Shown: one piece after another, positions 49,350 to 53,177 of the stretch
Numbering within the stretch: position 1 is the first letter of the stretch
Layout of the letters: each line of letters opens with the position of its first letter
Origin: an uncultured Porphyromonadaceae bacterium
Lineage (GTDB): Bacteria > Bacteroidota > Bacteroidia > Bacteroidales > Muribaculaceae
NCBI GenBank assembly: GCA_900549445.1
Contig: UROS01000001.1
Span: 1 to 53,177 of the forward strand
Length of the DNA stretch: 53,177 bases
Direction of reading: 5' to 3'
Made by a program: the position numbers and the translations under genes
The notes under the pieces: generated by a model
Seen by the model: the letters and a program-made list of their open reading frames with translations, nothing else
What the model was told of the DNA's origin: nothing
Database searches by the model: none

Positions 49350-49562
49350 CTATTCGTTGAGAAATTCGGTAACGATTGCGGGATCGCCAAGCATGCTCAT
49401 CAGCGAGCCCGGGGTGCGGAACTGTGCATAGGTTTTGCTCTTGATGAAACGGCGGAAAGCCTCGTAGTTTGAAACTCCGAGCTCTTTTGCGAGCCGGCAT
49501 ACTATGGTGCCGGTTTGTGTAGCGGTGAGAATCCAATGCAGTTCAAGTTCTTTTTCACTCAT
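49350..49562 (-). CDS. Small protein, third gene of the DUF3990 module
   Basis: A 70-aa protein if started at 49562 (MSEKELELHWILTATQTGTI), giving an 8-base overlap with the DUF3990 gene; an ATG at 49589 is also possible. Helical, with CRLAKELGVSNYEAFRRFIK in the middle. The family is not recognised, but size and position fit a partner or antitoxin of the ADP-ribosyltransferase-like protein. Confidence 0.72.
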   Translation of the reverse strand: MSEKELELHWILTATQTGTIVCRLAKELGVSNYEAFRRFIKSKTYAQFRTPGSLMSMLGDPAIVTEFLNE

Positions 49563-50061
49563 TGTCGGATAATTTGTGATATGTTTCAAACAAAAGGTAT
49601 CGGTCGGCCAGCTCCTGATTCAACAGGCAAATCTGATTCGCCGGTTTATAATATTGCAACCTTGTGAGGGCGTCGTCAGCCGAAATATATCCACCCATGT
49701 AGAGCCGGACGGTATTGATTACGCGATCGTCGGCCACTCCTCCTTCAATGTAATCATAATCATCCCAAGGTCTGTTCCCAAGACGACTTTGCGTAACAAA
49801 TTCAAGCCAATCCACATCGTATCTTTCAAAAATAAGCGATTTACAATCAGAGAGGAGGTCTCTCTGCCTAAGATGATATACGTTTAGGACGGGAGGCAAC
49901 TGACGGGCGTCGGCAATCTTAAACGCCCAGTCTTTCGCCTGCGTGAAAATGTCGGTCACATAGAAGCCGGGCCCGAAATCGAGATCAGGTCTCCCCACAT
50001 CGACTCTCGGCTTCTGTATTATGTCAGTTCCGCCATGATAAACGGTAAGTATATCAAACAT
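49555..50061 (-). CDS. DUF3990 protein, ADP-ribosyltransferase-like
   Basis: A 168-aa protein of the DUF3990 family. VYHGGTD (7-13) and LDFGPGFYVTDIFTQAKDWA (27-46) match the first strands of ADP-ribosyltransferases, where H9 and Y34 would contact NAD+. The catalytic acidic residue is expected later; ICLLNQELADRYLLFE is a candidate region. It overlaps both neighbours by 8 bases. An NAD+-using toxin or modifier is inferred; no target is known. Confidence 0.78.
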   Translation of the reverse strand: MFDILTVYHGGTDIIQKPRVDVGRPDLDFGPGFYVTDIFTQAKDWAFKIADARQLPPVLNVYHLRQRDLLSDCKSLIFERYDVDWLEFVTQSRLGNRPWDDYDYIEGGVADDRVINTVRLYMGGYISADDALTRLQYYKPANQICLLNQELADRYLLFETYHKLSDNE

Positions 50062-50344
50062 TTTCAGTTCGGTTTAAATCTGTTTTGGCTTCACGGTTAA
50101 GAAGTACCTTTCTGAGGTCGGAAACTATGTTATCCATGCTTTCCGTGTGGAGCACGTTATAGTGGATCAAGATATATTTTTCAGTCATATCGGCTTTTTC
50201 CAAGCGGTTGAACATCCTGATATAATTGCAGTTTTCCGCTCTGGCCAGAGCCTCGACGCACTGCGACAGGAAGCCGAACCGGATTTCGTCGTCGTTGAGC
50301 TGAATCCAGGTTTTGCCGGAATGAATATCTTTTTCTGCTTTCAT
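50054..50344 (-). CDS. DUF3791 small protein
   Basis: A 96-aa protein resembling DUF3791: FLSQCVEALARAENCNYIRM, then FNRLEKADMTEKYILIHYNV and LHTESMDNIVSDLRK. DUF3791 genes are often next to DUF3990 genes. First gene of the three-gene module, overlapping DUF3990 by 8 bases. Likely antitoxin or partner. Confidence 0.75.
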   Translation of the reverse strand: MKAEKDIHSGKTWIQLNDDEIRFGFLSQCVEALARAENCNYIRMFNRLEKADMTEKYILIHYNVLHTESMDNIVSDLRKVLLNREAKTDLNRTENV

Positions 50345-50360
50345 CGTTAGATAATTAACA

Positions 50361-50393
50361 GAGGCGCTGGCACGTTTGTTGCGCCAACGCCTC
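50361..50393 (-). terminator. Terminator of the CoA-transferase gene
   Basis: GAGGCG pairs with CGCCTC and TGGC with GCCA, separated by one C/A mismatch. On the minus strand it is followed by TGTTAATTATC. It lies about 30 bases beyond the stop. Confidence 0.55.
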
Positions 50394-50421
50394 GGATTAT
50401 GGGGTCAGACGGAGTGATGCG

Positions 50422-51921
50422 TCAGGCGAATTTAGAAAAATCGACGTTGCGCATGTCGCCGCTCTCGAGGAATTCAGTGTGGAAAGCGAGCGAGGCGCGC
50501 AGGGTGTGGGGCGTCTGGCCGCCGGTCTTCTCGGCAAGGCGCAGATAGTCGCGGAGCATTTCGCGGTACATGGGGTGAGCGCAGTTGTCGATGATTTCGT
50601 GGGCGCGCTGTACCGGGTCTTTTCCGCGGAGGTCGGCCACGCCCTGGTCGGTGATGATGATGTCGACCGAATGTTCGGTGTGGTCCACGTGCGACACCAT
50701 CGGCACGATGTTTGAGATCTTGCCTTCTTTCGTCACCGAGGGGCATGAGAAAATCGACAGGTATGCGTTGCGGGTAAAGTCGCCCGAACCGCCGATTCCG
50801 TTCATCATCTTTGTGCCGGTGATGTGGGTCGAGTTGATGTTGCCGAAGATGTCGGCCTCGATGGCGGTGTTCATGGCAATCACGCCGAGTCGGCGGATAA
50901 CCTCGGGACTGTTGGAGATTTCAGCCGGACGGACAACGAGCTTTTCCTTGAAGAATTCGATGTTGCTGATGACTTCGTCCTCCACTTCGTTCGATACGGT
51001 GATGGAGCAGGTGCTGCCGAATTTGCAGCGGCCTTTCTTCATGAGGTCGATTACGGCGTCCTGAAGTACCTCGGTATACATCTCGAACGGAGGAATCTCC
51101 TTGGCGTCGGCAAGACCGTAGAGCACGGCGTTTGCCACGTTGCCTACTCCCGACTGGATGGGGAGGAAAGTGGAGGGAATTCTGCCCATGCGCATTTCGT
51201 TGATAAGGAACGAGCAGACGTTGCCGCCGATATGCATGGTGGTGTCGTCGGGGGCGGTGAATGATTTCACTCCTTCGTAATTGTCGCTCATCACTACGCC
51301 GACTATCTTCTCCGGGTCGATTTTCAGCACGGGCGAGCCTATGTGGTCGCTGGGCTTGAAAATCGGAATCTCGCTGCGGTAAGGCGGATCGAGCGGCAGA
51401 TAGATGTCGTGGAGACCGTAGAGTTTGTGCTGCAGCTTCTCGTTGAGCTCGATTATGATTTTCTTCGCGTATTTTGCGTAGGTGGGCACGTTGCCCACGC
51501 CGGTACCTACAACTGCGGTGCCGTCGTCTTGAATATCAGACACTTCGATTACCGCCAGGTCGAGCTCGCCGAAGAATCCGTAGCGGAATTTCTGGGCGAG
51601 TTCCGAGAGGTGAAGGTCGAAATAGTGGGCGTCGTGCGCGTTGATTCGTTTGCGGAGGTCGGGAAGATTCTGGTAAGGGGTGCGCATGCCTATGGCGTTG
51701 GCGCGGGCAAGAACGCCGTCGCAGCGGTCGCTGGTCGAAGCGCCGGTGAAGATATTGATTTTAAAAGGTTTGCCTTCTTCGTGGAGCTTCTCTGCCTTTG
51801 CGGCCACTGCTCCGGGCACCATTTTGGGCGCTCCCGGTGCGGTGAAGCCTGAAAAGCCTACCTTGCAGCCGTCGAAAAATAATTCGGCAGCTTCTTCGGG
51901 GGATAGAATGGGAAATCTCAT
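50422..51921 (-). CDS. Acetyl-CoA hydrolase/succinate CoA-transferase family
   Basis: A 499-aa CoA-transferase of the SucC/Cat1/Ach1 family. GFSGFTAPGAPKMVP near the start and GVGNVPTYAKYAKKIIIELN match the fold. The active-site glutamate should lie in NEVEDEVISNIEFFKEKLVV or the segment after it, followed by GGSGDFTRNAYLSIFSCPSV. It would move CoA between acetyl-, propionyl- and succinyl-CoA; with the epimerase and decarboxylase at 16.4-21.2 kb this closes the succinate-to-propionate route. Exact substrate pair not determinable. Single gene. Confidence 0.9.
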   Translation of the reverse strand: MRFPILSPEEAAELFFDGCKVGFSGFTAPGAPKMVPGAVAAKAEKLHEEGKPFKINIFTGASTSDRCDGVLARANAIGMRTPYQNLPDLRKRINAHDAHYFDLHLSELAQKFRYGFFGELDLAVIEVSDIQDDGTAVVGTGVGNVPTYAKYAKKIIIELNEKLQHKLYGLHDIYLPLDPPYRSEIPIFKPSDHIGSPVLKIDPEKIVGVVMSDNYEGVKSFTAPDDTTMHIGGNVCSFLINEMRMGRIPSTFLPIQSGVGNVANAVLYGLADAKEIPPFEMYTEVLQDAVIDLMKKGRCKFGSTCSITVSNEVEDEVISNIEFFKEKLVVRPAEISNSPEVIRRLGVIAMNTAIEADIFGNINSTHITGTKMMNGIGGSGDFTRNAYLSIFSCPSVTKEGKISNIVPMVSHVDHTEHSVDIIITDQGVADLRGKDPVQRAHEIIDNCAHPMYREMLRDYLRLAEKTGGQTPHTLRASLAFHTEFLESGDMRNVDFSKFA

Positions 51922-51962
51922 CGTCTGTTTTATTGAAGTTGTATTATGTTTATGACTGGTTA

Positions 51963-52352
51963 TTAGAATTTAGGGGTGAGAATCTGCGAGTCGATTATCG
52001 ACTGACGCCAGCGTGCGTAGTGTTCCGCAGCAGCTTTGCCGGATTTCCGCTCAACAGGCGTCATCGGGCTTCCGTTGTCGGCTGTTACGCGGGCACCTTC
52101 CTCCGCTTGAATCTCTATCGGTTTGTATTCCACGGTCTTGCGCTCCGGTTTTTGCTCGCGCTTTTTCGCCGGTTCAGGAACGTGTATTTTGAATTTTTCG
52201 TGATGGACAGGTTCCGGAACAGCAGGTTCCGGAAATGGGGGCGGAGCCATTGTTCTCTTTAGCTCCGGCTTCGGCTTGTTTTGCTTTTCTTTTATGTAGC
52301 CTATGATTCCACCGATGAGAGTAATCACTATAGCTATGATTATATCTTCCAT
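51963..52352 (-). CDS. Single-pass membrane protein, proline-rich
   Basis: A 129-aa protein with an N-terminal membrane helix (residues 3-20, DIIIAIVITLIGGIIGYI), a Pro/Lys/Glu-rich linker (about 24-75) and a C-terminal segment ending YARWRQSIIDSQILTPKF. Family not recognised. It diverges from miaB with 84 bases between them. Confidence 0.75.
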   Translation of the reverse strand: MEDIIIAIVITLIGGIIGYIKEKQNKPKPELKRTMAPPPFPEPAVPEPVHHEKFKIHVPEPAKKREQKPERKTVEYKPIEIQAEEGARVTADNGSPMTPVERKSGKAAAEHYARWRQSIIDSQILTPKF

Positions 52353-52369
52353 CCAGACGAATTTTTTCG

Positions 52370-52377
52370 TAAATTTG
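52370..52377 (+). promoter_or_regulatory. -7 element of miaB
   Basis: TAAATTTG matches TAnnTTTG. No TTTG at -33. The leader would be about 53 nt. Confidence 0.5.
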
Positions 52378-52436
52378 TGGCAAATTTAATCATTTCCACG
52401 ATTATAAGCAAAGTTTTTAATAGCCAATTTACTCCT

Positions 52437-53177
52437 ATGACCGATATACCGGAAGTTCATAAACTTTATATCGAGACCTACGGCTGTCAGATGAACGTGG
52501 CCGACAGCGAGGTCGTCGCTTCAATCATGGGCATGGCCGGTTACGAAATGGCCGAAAGCGCCGAAGATGCCGACGCCGTGCTGCTCAACACCTGCTCTAT
52601 CCGCGACAATGCCGAGCAGAAAATCCTCTCGCGGCTTGCGTTTCTCAACTCTCTGCGCCGCAAACGTCCCCGTCACCTTCCCCGCCTGATAATCGGCGTG
52701 ATAGGATGCATGGCCGAGAGGGTCAGGGAAGACCTTGTGGCCAACCACGGCGTTGACCTCGTGGCCGGCCCCGATTCCTATCTCGACCTCCCGGCGCTTT
52801 TCGAGTCGGTGAAGGCCGGACATCCCGCCGTCAGCGTAGAACTCAGCACCACCGAGACTTACCGCGACGTGATTCCAGTGAGAATCGGCCCGAACACCGT
52901 GTCGGGCTTCATCAGCATCATGCGCGGATGCAACAATTTCTGCTCCTACTGCATCGTGCCTTATACCCGCGGCCGAGAGCGCTCGCGCGAGCCGCAGAGC
53001 ATACTCAACGAGCTTGCCGACCTCCGCTCCCGCGGCTTCCGCGAGGTCACGCTTCTGGGACAGAACGTGAACAGCTATCTCTATACCGACCCCACGACTG
53101 GCGAAAAACTCGGTTTTGCCGGACTCCTTGCCTCGGTGGCAGATGCGGCCGGCCACGGCATGCGTGTCAGATTCACC
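52437..53177 (+). CDS. miaB: tRNA-2-methylthio-N6-dimethylallyladenosine synthase, N-terminal part (partial)
   Basis: 247 codons of a gene that continues past the right edge. MiaB adds a methylthio group to i6A37 of tRNA using two 4Fe-4S clusters. The UPF0004 domain has three cysteines: in ETYGCQMNVADS (near 17), in LLNTCSIRDNAEQKI (near 53) and in IGVIGCMAERVRE (near 87). The radical SAM motif CNNFCSYC is at about 162-169. YIETYGCQMN and the IMRGCNNFCSYCIVPYTRGR block favour MiaB over RimO or MtaB. Confidence 0.94.
   Translation, partial: MTDIPEVHKLYIETYGCQMNVADSEVVASIMGMAGYEMAESAEDADAVLLNTCSIRDNAEQKILSRLAFLNSLRRKRPRHLPRLIIGVIGCMAERVREDLVANHGVDLVAGPDSYLDLPALFESVKAGHPAVSVELSTTETYRDVIPVRIGPNTVSGFISIMRGCNNFCSYCIVPYTRGRERSREPQSILNELADLRSRGFREVTLLGQNVNSYLYTDPTTGEKLGFAGLLASVADAAGHGMRVRFT

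Noticed and set aside
52521..53156. 211-codon frame opposite miaB
   Set aside because: The plus-strand frame is clearly MiaB with all expected cysteines.

Overview
The window reads as a chromosomal segment of a gut Bacteroidales bacterium, most likely of the Muribaculaceae or a close relative. Several genes carry upstream pairs resembling the Bacteroidota promoter (TTTG, about 20 nt, TAnnTTTG). Secreted proteins end in type IX-like sorting tails. A C10 cysteine protease is present, as is a sodium-pumping methylmalonyl-CoA decarboxylase for propionate production. These are judgements from motifs and protein resemblance read by eye; no search was run.

Layout. 1-1490: end of korA plus korB (2-oxoacid:ferredoxin oxidoreductase) and a strong terminator. 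1504-2277: a NERD nuclease-like membrane protein. 2278-2970: a gene-free, hairpin-rich stretch with REP-like repeats. 2971-6078: a secreted C10 protease. 6256-16001 (minus): housekeeping genes in two apparent operons, DUF177-rpmF-fabH-era and ftsX-DUF3098-uppP-truB-queA-yigZ-CDF transporter, preceded by tcdA and a small unknown gene. 16454-21184 (minus): the methylmalonyl-CoA epimerase and decarboxylase operon. 21679-23586: dnaK. 23828-25172: a DUF6398-like protein and a fusion of an EVE/PUA-like domain with a SpoT-like HD hydrolase.

25.37-29.58 kb: a more AT-rich island that looks phage-derived but is very small. It has a prohead protease, a major capsid protein and a small HTH protein on the minus strand. 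On the plus strand are a 28-codon ORF, a 94-aa protein and a two-HTH protein. A double palindromic operator sits between the two arms. Three short motifs recur at both edges, and a helically phased TGTAAA array lies on the right. No portal, terminase, tail, integrase or transposase gene is visible.

39833-31950 (minus): three contiguous genes form the most striking system here. They encode a membrane-anchored vWA protein, a 929-aa tubulin/FtsZ-like GTPase with an intact GGGTGSG loop, and a 1097-aa membrane protein with a papain-type protease domain. The last two genes abut exactly. A B12-type radical SAM enzyme and a family 2 glycosyltransferase follow on the same strand. I know of no described role for this gene set.

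40.1-46.1 kb: two secreted proteins (one RCC1 repeats plus leucine-rich repeats) diverge from a membrane-anchored TPR/HTH regulator, with a direct repeat between the two promoters. 46.1-49.2 kb: a TPR protein, a PstS-like lipoprotein and a small membrane protein. 49.35-50.34 kb: three overlapping small genes around a DUF3990 ADP-ribosyltransferase-like protein, resembling a toxin-antitoxin module. 50.4-51.9 kb: a succinate/acetate CoA-transferase, which could serve the same succinate-to-propionate route as the decarboxylase. The window ends inside miaB. No tRNA, rRNA, CRISPR array or insertion sequence was found.
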